From the NCBI GenBank assembly GCA_019635735.1, contig JAHBYX010000009.1, positions 216,501-280,500 on the forward strand: 64,000 nucleotides of DNA, in the 5' to 3' direction. How positions within the stretch are numbered: position 1 is the first letter of the stretch; each line of letters starts with the position of its first letter. The notes under the pieces are model-generated. The model was not told the DNA's origin. It saw only the letters and a list, made by a program, of their open reading frames with translations, and ran no database searches. Positions 1 to 8,326 of the stretch are shown piece after piece. Position numbers and translations under genes: made by a program. This stretch comes from Mesorhizobium sp. (GTDB lineage Bacteria > Pseudomonadota > Alphaproteobacteria > Rhizobiales > Rhizobiaceae).

Positions 1-539
1 CGACGAAGGACGGCAAGCGCAACCTGCCGGTCTCCTATTTCAACGACCTCGCCACCTGGCAGCGGATCAACCAGCTCTATTCGAACCGGGCGATGACCGA
101 CCTGCGCCAGATCCGCCAGGAGGCGGCCGAGCCGCATCTGGTCGAGCGGATGATCGACATCGTCCGCCACCGCCAGGGCCATGCGCTCGCAGGCCGCGTC
201 GAGCAGGCCAAGATCGACCTGACCACACGCCCGGCGACGAGCATCCACCTGCCGCTCGCCGGCGAAAAGGTCGACATCGCGCTGACGCAGGAGTGGATGA
301 ACGCGGCGATCGCGCCGGCGACCGCTCGCGTCGTCGAGACCGCCTCGGCCACTGTCCGCGATGCCGGCCTCGAGCCGGCCCAGATCGAGACGCTGTTCCT
401 CACCGGCGGCTCGACCGGTATTCCGCAGTTGCGCGACGCCATCCGCGCGCTGTTTCCCGGCGCGCGCGTCGTCGAGGGCGACGCCTTCGGCAGCGTCGGG
501 CTGGGCCTCGCGCTCGACGCGCAGCGGAAGTTCGGGTGA
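1..539 (+). CDS. Hsp70 family protein, C-terminal part (YegD-like), 5' truncated by the window edge
   Basis: The reading frame is open from base 3 and ends at a TGA, giving about 178 residues. The segment LFLTGGSTGIPQLRDAI matches the conserved late phosphate/adenosine motif of the Hsp70 nucleotide-binding domain, and the remainder, GDAFGSVGLGLAL, resembles the end of short Hsp70 relatives such as E. coli YegD, which lack a full substrate-binding domain. The protein stops soon after the ATPase fold, which supports a YegD-like chaperone rather than DnaK. The N-terminal ATPase motifs lie outside the window and cannot be checked. The following gene is on the same strand but has different base composition, so an operon is not assumed. 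Confidence 0.8.
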   Translation, partial: TKDGKRNLPVSYFNDLATWQRINQLYSNRAMTDLRQIRQEAAEPHLVERMIDIVRHRQGHALAGRVEQAKIDLTTRPATSIHLPLAGEKVDIALTQEWMNAAIAPATARVVETASATVRDAGLEPAQIETLFLTGGSTGIPQLRDAIRALFPGARVVEGDAFGSVGLGLALDAQRKFG

Positions 540-666
540 TTTACTTAGTAAGCTTCGATGCGCCCAGGGGAGGATGACGCTGCCGTCAGGCGTCCATTGA
601 CGGGTGGCAAGGTGAAGCATATGAAATCTTCATCCAACTTTTCGGGCGTAGCAGCCGCCCTCGCAC

Positions 667-1362
667 ATGACCCCCGACGAAATGTTTGAGCGTCTCATCT
701 CCCCGCATTTTCAGGGGGATGGAGGATTGGCGAATGATTTTCTCACCGCAGTCCAAAGGGGCTACCCCCTATCGTCGGTCGGTCAGCTTCTGAGGTCCAA
801 GAATGTGTACTCAAGAGGCGTAGGAGCGTTCATCGCGACGTTTCTGAGGCGTGATGCAGTCACAGCATTCAAGCCCGTAATCGCAGACCTGCTTGACGAC
901 CCGGTCTGGCGCATTCGGATGGATGCTATTGAGGCGCTTACACAGTGCGTTACGATGGGCGATGGGAGAATACTCGGCAAGATTCTGCTCATGCTCGATA
1001 GCGAGGATGAGGGCGATCGGCACGCGGTGACTGTGTTTGTGCGAATTGTCGACGATGACATCCTACGCCTGGCAATCGTCAACGCGGTCGCGATCAGACC
1101 TGACCCTCCCTTTTCTGAAATCGAATCGTCCTACAGAAGGCGAGAACATCGCACGCGCGCTGGCATCTATCGGTCGCTGCGAAGCGATCACCGGGTCGTT
1201 CGACGCTTTGCAGCGGCCATGGCAGGACGGCCATATCTCGTAATCAACGAACATCTACTCGAACTTGCCGAGAATTCAGGAGATGCCGAGATGGCGGAAA
1301 TGGTTGCCAACGTCAGGACGTTGCCCATTCCAAGGGGATCAGTGCTGTCGTCCAAGCTCTAA
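667..1362 (+). CDS. hypothetical protein, HEAT-repeat-like
   Basis: A 231-residue soluble protein with no recognised catalytic motif. Residues about 45-170 are helical and contain repeating hydrophobic patterns such as AFKPVIADLLDDPVWRIRMD and AIEALTQCV, which resemble HEAT/armadillo repeats. The C-terminal third is rich in Arg and acidic residues. Its codon use includes many A/T-ending codons and its GC content is visibly below that of its neighbours, suggesting a later acquisition. There is no clear Shine-Dalgarno sequence before the ATG. HEAT-like orphans of this size are often scaffolds or immunity proteins of polymorphic toxins, but nothing here proves either role, and no toxin gene is adjacent. 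Confidence 0.55.
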   Translation: MTPDEMFERLISPHFQGDGGLANDFLTAVQRGYPLSSVGQLLRSKNVYSRGVGAFIATFLRRDAVTAFKPVIADLLDDPVWRIRMDAIEALTQCVTMGDGRILGKILLMLDSEDEGDRHAVTVFVRIVDDDILRLAIVNAVAIRPDPPFSEIESSYRRREHRTRAGIYRSLRSDHRVVRRFAAAMAGRPYLVINEHLLELAENSGDAEMAEMVANVRTLPIPRGSVLSSKL

Positions 1363-1545
1363 CCGTTCGCGCCAGAGCGTGCCGACGCCGCCGTTGCAAA
1401 GACTACCGCGGCTTCACGCCACGGCGCAAAACGGCAAGCGCCGTCGCAAACAGCGCAATTGCTTCCCGCGCTTTTTCGCTAGTGATACGCTCAGCGTTCC
1501 GGGGCGAAACGACGCGCCGCCGCAGACCGTCCAGAGGCCAGTTCC

Positions 1546-2799
1546 ATGCGCAAATACTCAGTGTTCGCCATCGCCCGGGAGGCCATGCGCGCCCACAAGG
1601 GCTGGGACGCGCAATGGTCGTCGCCCGAGCCGCGCGCCGAATACGACGTCATCATCGTCGGTGCCGGCGGGCACGGTCTGGCGACGGCCTACTATCTCGC
1701 CAAGGAGCACGGCATCACCAACATCGCGGTGCTGGAAAAGGGCTGGCTCGGCGGCGGCAATACCGGCCGCAACACGACCATCATCCGCTCCAACTACCTC
1801 TACGACGAGAGCGCCGGCATCTACGACCACGCGGTCAAGCTGTGGGACGGGCTCTCCCAGGACCTCAACTACAACGTCATGTATTCGGCGCGCGGCGTGA
1901 TGATGCTCGCGCACAATATTCACGACGTGCAGTCGCTGAAGCGCCATGTTCATGCCAACAGGCTGAACGGCATCGACAATGAATGGCTGACGCCGGAGCA
2001 GGCGAAGGCCTATTGCCCTCCGCTGAACATTTCCAAGGACGCGCGCTATCCGGTGGTCGGCGCGACGCTGCAGCGGCGCGGCGGCACCGCCCGCCACGAC
2101 GCGGTCGCGTGGGGCTATGCGCGCGCGGCCTCGGACCGCGGCGTCCACATCATCCAGAACTGCGAGGTGAAAGGGATCCGCCGCTCTGCCAACGGCCATG
2201 TCACCGGCGTCGAGACGACGCGCGGCTTCATCGGCGCGAAGAAGGTCGGCGTCGTCGCGGCCGGGCATTCCTCGGTCATCATGCAGATGGCCGACGTGCG
2301 CATGCCGCTCGAGAGCTATCCGCTGCAGGCGCTGGTGTCGGAACCGGTCAAGCCCATCTTCCCCTGCGTGGTCATGTCGAACACGGTGCATGCCTACATT
2401 TCCCAGTCCGACAAGGGCGAACTGGTGATCGGCGCCGGCACCGACCAGTACATCTCCTATTCGCAGACCGGCGGGCTGCACATCCTGACGCATACGCTCG
2501 ACGCGATCTGCGAGATGTTCCCGATCTTCGGCCGCATGAAGATGCTGCGCTCCTGGGGCGGCATCGTCGACGTGACGCCGGACCGTTCGCCGATCCTGGC
2601 CAAGACGCCGGTGCCTGGGCTCTACGTCAATTGCGGCTGGGGCACGGGCGGCTTCAAGGCGACGCCGGGCTCGGGCCATGTCTTCGCCCACACCATCGCC
2701 AACGACAACCCGCACCCGATCAATGCCGGCTTCACGCTGGAGCGCTTCCGCTCCGGCCGGCTGATCGACGAGGCGGCGGCGGCCGCCGTGGCGCACTGA
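1546..2799 (+). CDS. soxB: sarcosine oxidase subunit beta
   Basis: The flavin subunit of heterotetrameric sarcosine oxidase, which demethylates sarcosine to glycine and passes the methyl group to tetrahydrofolate or releases formaldehyde, with H2O2 as co-product. It is 417 residues, the family's usual length. The FAD-binding Rossmann motif VGAGGHGLATAYYL starts near residue 38, and RGGTARHD (H184) matches the region in which the known enzymes carry covalent FMN on a histidine. It opens a tight soxB-soxD-soxA-soxG operon, with soxD starting 7 nt after its stop. An AGAGG sequence lies about 11 nt before the ATG. The subunit order B-D-A-G is the standard one, so the call is secure. Confidence 0.95.
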   Translation: MRKYSVFAIAREAMRAHKGWDAQWSSPEPRAEYDVIIVGAGGHGLATAYYLAKEHGITNIAVLEKGWLGGGNTGRNTTIIRSNYLYDESAGIYDHAVKLWDGLSQDLNYNVMYSARGVMMLAHNIHDVQSLKRHVHANRLNGIDNEWLTPEQAKAYCPPLNISKDARYPVVGATLQRRGGTARHDAVAWGYARAASDRGVHIIQNCEVKGIRRSANGHVTGVETTRGFIGAKKVGVVAAGHSSVIMQMADVRMPLESYPLQALVSEPVKPIFPCVVMSNTVHAYISQSDKGELVIGAGTDQYISYSQTGGLHILTHTLDAICEMFPIFGRMKMLRSWGGIVDVTPDRSPILAKTPVPGLYVNCGWGTGGFKATPGSGHVFAHTIANDNPHPINAGFTLERFRSGRLIDEAAAAAVAH

Positions 2800-2806
2800 G
2801 GTTCCG

Positions 2807-3103
2807 ATGCTCCTGATACACTGCCCCTATTGCGAGGAAGACCGGCCGGAGCTCGAGTTCCGCAATGCCGGCGAGGCGCATATCGCGCGGCCGGAGAACA
2901 TCGCGGAGATCTCCGACGAGGAGTTCGCGCAGTTCTTCTTCATCCGCTCCAATCCCAAGGGCCTGATCTACGAGCGCTGGCGCCATATTCACGGCTGCGC
3001 GCGCTTCTTCAACGCGGTGCGCGACAGCGTCTCCGACAAGTTCCTGATGACCTACAAGGCCGGCGAGAAGAGACCGGCGGTGAAGGCGGGAGAGAAGGCA
3101 TGA
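2807..3103 (+). CDS. soxD: sarcosine oxidase subunit delta
   Basis: The small zinc-binding subunit of tetrameric sarcosine oxidase, 98 residues as expected. C6 and C9 (HCPYCEED) and H60/C64 (RWRHIHGC) are the expected zinc ligands. The subunit is structural and sits against the alpha subunit. Its stop overlaps the soxA start in an ATGA arrangement, indicating translational coupling. The Ala/Lys-rich C-terminal tail is typical of the family. Confidence 0.95.
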   Translation: MLLIHCPYCEEDRPELEFRNAGEAHIARPENIAEISDEEFAQFFFIRSNPKGLIYERWRHIHGCARFFNAVRDSVSDKFLMTYKAGEKRPAVKAGEKA

Positions 3104-6093
3104 CCGCCGCGTTCCGCACCACGGCCGCCGGCCGGCTGAAGGGCGCCAAGCCCGTTTCCTTCTCCTTCGACGGCGCGTCCTATCAGGCGCTGGAGGGCGA
3201 TACGCTCGCCTCCGCGCTGCTTGCCAACGGCGTCCACCTGATGGGGCGCTCGTTCAAGTATCACCGCCCGCGCGGCGTTCTCTCGGCCGGCGCCGAGGAG
3301 CCGAACGCGCTGGTCGGCATCCACCGCGACGCGGCGCGCAAGACCCCCAACGTCCGCGCCACGGTGCAGGAGGTCTATGACGGGCTCACCGCCGTGTCGC
3401 AGAACCGCTGGCCCTCGCTCGCCTTCGACGTCGGCGCGGTCAACGATATCGCCTCGCCGATGTTCTCGGCCGGCTTCTACTACAAGACCTTCATGTGGCC
3501 GAAGGCGGCGTGGAAGAGCATCTACGAGCCCACCATTCGCGCCTCGGCCGGCCTCGGGGTCGCACCCGACAGGCCCGATCCGGACCACTACGCCTCGCGC
3601 TACGCGCATTGCGACGTGCTTGTTCTCGGCGGGGGCGCGGCGGGCCTGTCGGCTGCGCTGGCCGCTGCCGAAACCGGCGTGCGGGTGATCGTCGCCGACG
3701 AGCAGCCGGCAGTGGGCGGTGCGCTGCGCTTCGAGACGGGTTCGGCCATCGACGGCGCGGCCGGCTGGGACTGGGCGCAGGCGACGGCCGCCAGGCTCGC
3801 GGCGATGGACAATGTCCGCGTTCTGACCCGCACCACCGCCTTCGGCTATTATGCGCAGAACATGGTCGGCCTGGTCGAGCGCGTCAGCGACCACCTCGCC
3901 GATCCGGGCCACGACCTGCCGCGCGAGCGGCTTTGGCAGGTGCGGGCGAAGCGGGTGATCCTCGCCACCGGCGCGATCGAGCGGCACATGGTGTTCGACG
4001 GCAACGACAAGCCCGGCGTCATGCTGGCGTCTGCTGCGCGCACCTATCTCAACCATTTCGGCGTGCTGGTCGGGAAGACCATCGGCGTCTTCACCGCCAG
4101 CGATTCGGCTTACGCGGCGGCGATCGACCTCAAGCAGGCGGGTGCGGCCATCGCCGCGATCGTCGACCTGCGCGACAATCCGGCCGGTGCGCTGATCGAC
4201 CGGGCGAGGGCTCTGGGTATCGAAATCCTGTCCGGCCGGACGGTCGTGCGCGCATCCGGCAACCTGCGCGTCGCCTCGATGACCGTGCGCGCGACGTCGG
4301 GCGGGCCCGAGCGCACCATTCCCGTCGACGCCTTGCTGATGTCGGCGGGCTGGACGCCCTCCGTGCATCTCTTTTCGCAGTCGCGCGGCAAGGTCGCCTT
4401 CGACACCGCGACGCGCCGCTTCCTGCCGGGCGACTACGCGCAGGACTGCGTGTCCGTCGGCGCCTGCAACGGCACCGATACGCTCGCCGACACGGTGAAG
4501 GAGGCGATTGCGGCCGGTGAGAAGGCGGCCAAGGCTGCCGGCGCCGGAAAGGCGGCTGCCCTGAAGCTGAAGGCCGAGACCAGCGAAAGCTGGGCCGGCG
4601 GCATGGTGGGCGCTGCGCCCGGCGCCGGACCGGACACCAGCGGCAAGGCCTTCGTCGACTTCCAGAACGACGTCACCGCCAAGGACATCCGCCTCGCGGT
4701 CCGCGAGGGCATGCGCTCGATCGAGCACGTCAAGCGCTTCACCACCAACGGCATGGCGACCGACCAGGGCAAGACGTCCAACATCCACGGGCTGGCCATC
4801 GCCGCCGAGGCGCTGGGCAAGGAGATGCCCGAGGTCGGCCTCACCACCTTCCGCGCGCCCTATACCCCCGTCACCTTCGGCGCGCTGATCGGCCACGCCA
4901 AGGGCAGGCTGTTCGATCCGACCCGGCGCACCGCGTTCCACGCGCAGGAAGAAAAGCTCGGCGCCGTGTTCGAGGATGTCGGCCAGTGGAAGCGCGCCTG
5001 GTACTATCCGCGCGCCGGCGAGGACATGCACGCGGCGGTGAACCGCGAATGCGCCACGGTGCGCAAGGCGGCGGGCATTTTCGACGCGTCGACCCTCGGC
5101 AAGATCGAGGTGGTCGGCCCGGACGCGGCAAAGTTCATGGAGCTGATGTACACCAATCCGTGGGAGAAGCTGGAGCCCGGCCGCTGCCGCTACGGCATCA
5201 TGCTGCGCGAGGACGGCTTCATCTACGACGACGGCGTCGTGGGCCGGCTCGCCGCCGACCGCTTCCACGTCACCACGACGACGGGTGGTGCGGCGCGCGT
5301 CATGAACCACATGGAGGATTACCTCCAGACCGAATTCCCGCATCTCGACGTCTGGCTGACGTCGATCTCCGAGCAGTGGGCGGTGATCGCCGTGCAGGGT
5401 CCGAAGAGCCGGGACATCATCGCGCCGCTGGTCGAGGGCATCGACATGTCGGACGCCGCCATGCCGCACATGTCGGTGCGCGAGGCGCGGATCTGCGGCG
5501 CGCCGACCAGGCTCTTCCGCATGTCCTTCACCGGCGAGCGCGGCTTCGAGATCAACGTGCCGGCGGACTACGCCGCCGCCGTCTGGGACGCGGTCTGGGC
5601 GCAGGGCCAGAAGCACGGCGCCTGTGCCTACGGCACCGAGGCGATGCACGTGCTGCGCGCCGAGAAGGGCTACATCATCGTCGGCCAGGACACCGACGGA
5701 ACGGTCACGCCGCAGGATGCCGGTCTCGACTGGGCGGTCGGCAAGAAGAAGACCGATTTCGTCGGCATCCGCGGGCTGAAACGTCCGGACCTCGTCGCCA
5801 AGGGGCGCAAGCAGCTCGTCGGTCTGCGCACCAAGGACCCGAAGGTGGTGCTGGAAGAGGGCGCGCAGATCGTCGCCGATCCAAAGCAGCCGATCCCGAT
5901 GAAGATGCTCGGCCACGTCACGTCGAGCTATTGGTCGGAGAATTGCGGCCGCGGAATCGCGCTCGGCCTCGTCGCCGGCGGTTTCGAGCGCATGGGCCAG
6001 ACGCTCTACGTGCCGATGCCGGACAAGGTGATCGAGGTCGAGGTGGTCGGACAGGTGTTCTTCGACGAGAAGGGAGAGCGTCTCCATGGCTGA
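3100..6093 (+). CDS. soxA: sarcosine oxidase subunit alpha
   Basis: A 997-residue subunit that binds NAD and, with beta, FMN, and carries the tetrahydrofolate site. It has an N-terminal ferredoxin-like domain (about 1-110, with RSFKYHRPRG), a two-dinucleotide-binding oxidoreductase domain beginning at VLVLGGGAAGLSAAL (about 170), and a C-terminal aminomethyltransferase (GcvT-like) domain from about residue 610, including a GERGFEINVP segment. The start is the ATG that overlaps the soxD stop. A longer reading frame runs upstream through soxD in another frame, but it has no support. The 3' end overlaps soxG by 8 nt. No frameshift or missing domain was seen. Confidence 0.95.
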   Translation: MTAAFRTTAAGRLKGAKPVSFSFDGASYQALEGDTLASALLANGVHLMGRSFKYHRPRGVLSAGAEEPNALVGIHRDAARKTPNVRATVQEVYDGLTAVSQNRWPSLAFDVGAVNDIASPMFSAGFYYKTFMWPKAAWKSIYEPTIRASAGLGVAPDRPDPDHYASRYAHCDVLVLGGGAAGLSAALAAAETGVRVIVADEQPAVGGALRFETGSAIDGAAGWDWAQATAARLAAMDNVRVLTRTTAFGYYAQNMVGLVERVSDHLADPGHDLPRERLWQVRAKRVILATGAIERHMVFDGNDKPGVMLASAARTYLNHFGVLVGKTIGVFTASDSAYAAAIDLKQAGAAIAAIVDLRDNPAGALIDRARALGIEILSGRTVVRASGNLRVASMTVRATSGGPERTIPVDALLMSAGWTPSVHLFSQSRGKVAFDTATRRFLPGDYAQDCVSVGACNGTDTLADTVKEAIAAGEKAAKAAGAGKAAALKLKAETSESWAGGMVGAAPGAGPDTSGKAFVDFQNDVTAKDIRLAVREGMRSIEHVKRFTTNGMATDQGKTSNIHGLAIAAEALGKEMPEVGLTTFRAPYTPVTFGALIGHAKGRLFDPTRRTAFHAQEEKLGAVFEDVGQWKRAWYYPRAGEDMHAAVNRECATVRKAAGIFDASTLGKIEVVGPDAAKFMELMYTNPWEKLEPGRCRYGIMLREDGFIYDDGVVGRLAADRFHVTTTTGGAARVMNHMEDYLQTEFPHLDVWLTSISEQWAVIAVQGPKSRDIIAPLVEGIDMSDAAMPHMSVREARICGAPTRLFRMSFTGERGFEINVPADYAAAVWDAVWAQGQKHGACAYGTEAMHVLRAEKGYIIVGQDTDGTVTPQDAGLDWAVGKKKTDFVGIRGLKRPDLVAKGRKQLVGLRTKDPKVVLEEGAQIVADPKQPIPMKMLGHVTSSYWSENCGRGIALGLVAGGFERMGQTLYVPMPDKVIEVEVVGQVFFDEKGERLHG

Positions 6094-6643
6094 TGCATCG
6101 CGTGCCCACCCGCTCGCCGGCCGCAAGGTGGCCAATTCCGCCGTGACGCTCACCCCGGCCGAGCCTGCCGCTCGCCTGTCGCTGCGTGCGCGGCCCGACG
6201 GGATCGCGGCGCTGTCCAAGGCGCTCGGCGTGAAATTGCCCGCGGCGCCCAAGACCTCCGCCACGTCGAAGTCCGGCGCGCGAGTCGCCCTCTGGCTCGG
6301 TCCCGACGAATGGCTGGTCATCGACACCGGCGGCGGCGATCCCGCCGCCGACTGCGCGAAAGCGACGGCGCTGCATTCGGCGGTCGACATCTCCCACCGC
6401 AACACGGCGATCATGGTCGAGGGCAAGGGCGCGGAGGCGACGCTGAGCGCCGGCTGCCCGCAGGACCTGTCGCGGGCGGTGTTCCCGGTTGGCGCCTGCT
6501 CGCGCACGATCCTCGGCAAGATCGAGGTCGTGGTCTGGCGGACGGGAGAGACGGCGTTCCGGGTCGAGTGCTGGCGGTCGTTCTCGACCTACGCCTTCGA
6601 TTTCCTCGAGGAAGCGGCGCGGGACGCGGCGATAGCGGCCTGA
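6086..6643 (+). CDS. soxG: sarcosine oxidase subunit gamma
   Basis: The fourth subunit of tetrameric sarcosine oxidase, 185 residues. It is a GcvT/YgfZ-like fold that contacts the alpha subunit. Recognisable segments are LWLGPDEWLVI and the C-terminal VECWRSFSTYAFDFLEEA, both common in SoxG. It overlaps soxA by 8 nt and ends the operon, only 7 nt from the 3' end of the convergent diguanylate cyclase gene. No shared terminator was seen in the 7-nt gap, so transcripts probably overlap. Confidence 0.93.
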   Translation: MADASRAHPLAGRKVANSAVTLTPAEPAARLSLRARPDGIAALSKALGVKLPAAPKTSATSKSGARVALWLGPDEWLVIDTGGGDPAADCAKATALHSAVDISHRNTAIMVEGKGAEATLSAGCPQDLSRAVFPVGACSRTILGKIEVVVWRTGETAFRVECWRSFSTYAFDFLEEAARDAAIAA

Positions 6644-6650
6644 AGCCGGC

Positions 6651-7460
6651 TCAGTGTATCGTCTGCGCGGGTTCGATCGCGAAGCCGCCCGGCGGAACGA
6701 AGGTGATCTCGACGCGGTCGCGGCCGGTGTTCTTGGCGGCGTAGAGTCGCTCGTCGGCGATCCGGAACAGTTCGCCGAAACTCATCGAGCGCCCGAAAGC
6801 CGCACCGCCGACGCTGACCGACAGGTCGTGCTGTTCGCCGTTGCCGGTGAACTCGAGCGAGTTGACCGTCCTGCGGATGCGTTCGGCGACATGCTCGGCC
6901 TCGACGACGCCTGCGCCCGGCAAGAGGACGCCGAACTCTTCTCCGCCGATGCGGCCGATCAGGTCGCCCCGGCGCAGGGAGGTGCGGATCGCGGTCGCGA
7001 TCAGGGACAGCGCCTCGTCGCCGCGATGATGCCCGAAGCGGTCGTTGATCGTCTTGAAATGGTCCGCGTCGATAACCAGCAGCGCGCCAAGCGGAGGCAG
7101 GTTCCCGTTGCCCGTCTCCAGGAAACCGTCCACGACACGCGTGAACGCGCCGCGATTCAGGCAACCCGTCAGGCTGTCGGTCGAGGCGAGGTCGTTCAGC
7201 CTGTGGTTGGCGATCGCCAGTTCGCGCAGCTTGGTCGTGAGGTAGAAGAACAGCGGTCCCGCCAGGATGATGGGGATGATCGTCGCGCTGACGAGACCCT
7301 GGCCGATGGCGGCGGGAGCAAACAGGCTGAAGAAGACGTAGTTGAACATCACGGCGATCGCGATGCAGCCGAGCGTGCCGAACACGGTCCAGCGCGCGAG
7401 CCTTGCCCAACCTCGCCGGGATATGCCTGATAAGCCCTTGAGCGGCATCGTACCCTCCAT
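6651..7460 (-). CDS. membrane-anchored diguanylate cyclase (GGDEF domain)
   Basis: A 269-residue enzyme predicted to make cyclic di-GMP from two GTP. Two membrane helices (about residues 24-47 and 50-74) precede a GGDEF domain that starts at LASTDSLTGCLNR. The active-site motif is intact as GGEEF (172-176), and an inhibitory I-site RxxD (R163-D166) lies five residues upstream, so product feedback inhibition is expected. There is no periplasmic sensor domain beyond the short loop. The start used is the first ATG; a second ATG four codons later is possible. Its 3' end faces soxG, and there is no evidence that it regulates sarcosine oxidation. Confidence 0.9.
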   Translation of the reverse strand: MEGTMPLKGLSGISRRGWARLARWTVFGTLGCIAIAVMFNYVFFSLFAPAAIGQGLVSATIIPIILAGPLFFYLTTKLRELAIANHRLNDLASTDSLTGCLNRGAFTRVVDGFLETGNGNLPPLGALLVIDADHFKTINDRFGHHRGDEALSLIATAIRTSLRRGDLIGRIGGEEFGVLLPGAGVVEAEHVAERIRRTVNSLEFTGNGEQHDLSVSVGGAAFGRSMSFGELFRIADERLYAAKNTGRDRVEITFVPPGGFAIEPAQTIH

Positions 7461-7537
7461 CCCCGTATGAACGGTAACCGGGAGGCATTAAGATGGCGTC
7501 AGGGGGAATAGTTGAAATTGAGTGAATTCGCTACGGC

Positions 7538-8326
7538 TCAGATCGCCGTGATGCCGCCATCGGCGGCCAGGGTCTGGCCGGTCATGAACGAGTTCCTCGG
7601 GTCGCAGGCGAAGAGGATGACCTCGACGATCTCGTCGACTTCCGCCAGCCGCTTCATCGGCACCCCGCGCGTCAGGTCGGCCGCGCTCTCGTCGATGCCC
7701 TTGGGAGACATCTTGAGGAAGTCGAGCGCCATCGCCGTGCGCGCGAAGGACGGGCACACCGCGTTCACGCGGATGCCCTTGGTGGCGTACTCGGCGGCGG
7801 CCGAGCGGGTCAGGCCGACGACGCCGTGCTTGGCGGCGGAATAGACGGAGAGGCGCGGCGCTCCCGCCAGGCCCGCCACCGAGGCGATGTTGACGATCGC
7901 GGCGGTGCGGCCCGAGGCGCGGTTCTCGCGTTCCATCGCCGGCAACTGATGCTTGAGCGCGTAGAAAACACCCATCAGGTCGATGTCGATTATCCTTCGC
8001 GCTTCGTCGGAGGGGACCTGCGGCAGCTTGACGAAGCTCTGTGCGATGCCGGCATTGTTGATCGCGATATCGAGCGTGCCGAACCGCTCCAGCGCGAGTG
8101 CCACCAGGGCTTCGGAAAGGGTCTCGTCGGAGATGTCGCCGGCGCGGATCGCGGTCTCGGTCGGCAGCGAGGCGGCGAATTCCTTCAGCGGCGCCTCGTT
8201 CATGTCGGACAGCACGAGGCGCGCGCCTTCCTCCGCCAGCCTTTCGGCCGTCCGGCGGCCGAAGCCGCCCGTCGCCCCGGTCACGATTGCCGTCAATCCC
8301 GCAAAACGCGCCACGTCATTCTCCAT
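7538..8326 (-). CDS. SDR family oxidoreductase
   Basis: A 262-residue classical short-chain dehydrogenase/reductase. The cofactor motif TGATGGFG is at 16-23, NNAG at 90-93, catalytic S149, and YSAAK (Y162, K166). The residue after strand 2 is Asp (LSDMN), which favours NAD(H). The start chosen is the ATG giving MENDVARFAG; the frame stays open upstream but would then run through the neighbouring kinase gene. It overlaps the 3' end of that gene by 11 nt, so the two are probably co-transcribed. In this locus it could reduce a keto-acyl-CoA or oxidise a hydroxyacyl-CoA. That role is inference. Confidence 0.88.
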   Translation of the reverse strand: MENDVARFAGLTAIVTGATGGFGRRTAERLAEEGARLVLSDMNEAPLKEFAASLPTETAIRAGDISDETLSEALVALALERFGTLDIAINNAGIAQSFVKLPQVPSDEARRIIDIDLMGVFYALKHQLPAMERENRASGRTAAIVNIASVAGLAGAPRLSVYSAAKHGVVGLTRSAAAEYATKGIRVNAVCPSFARTAMALDFLKMSPKGIDESAADLTRGVPMKRLAEVDEIVEVILFACDPRNSFMTGQTLAADGGITAI

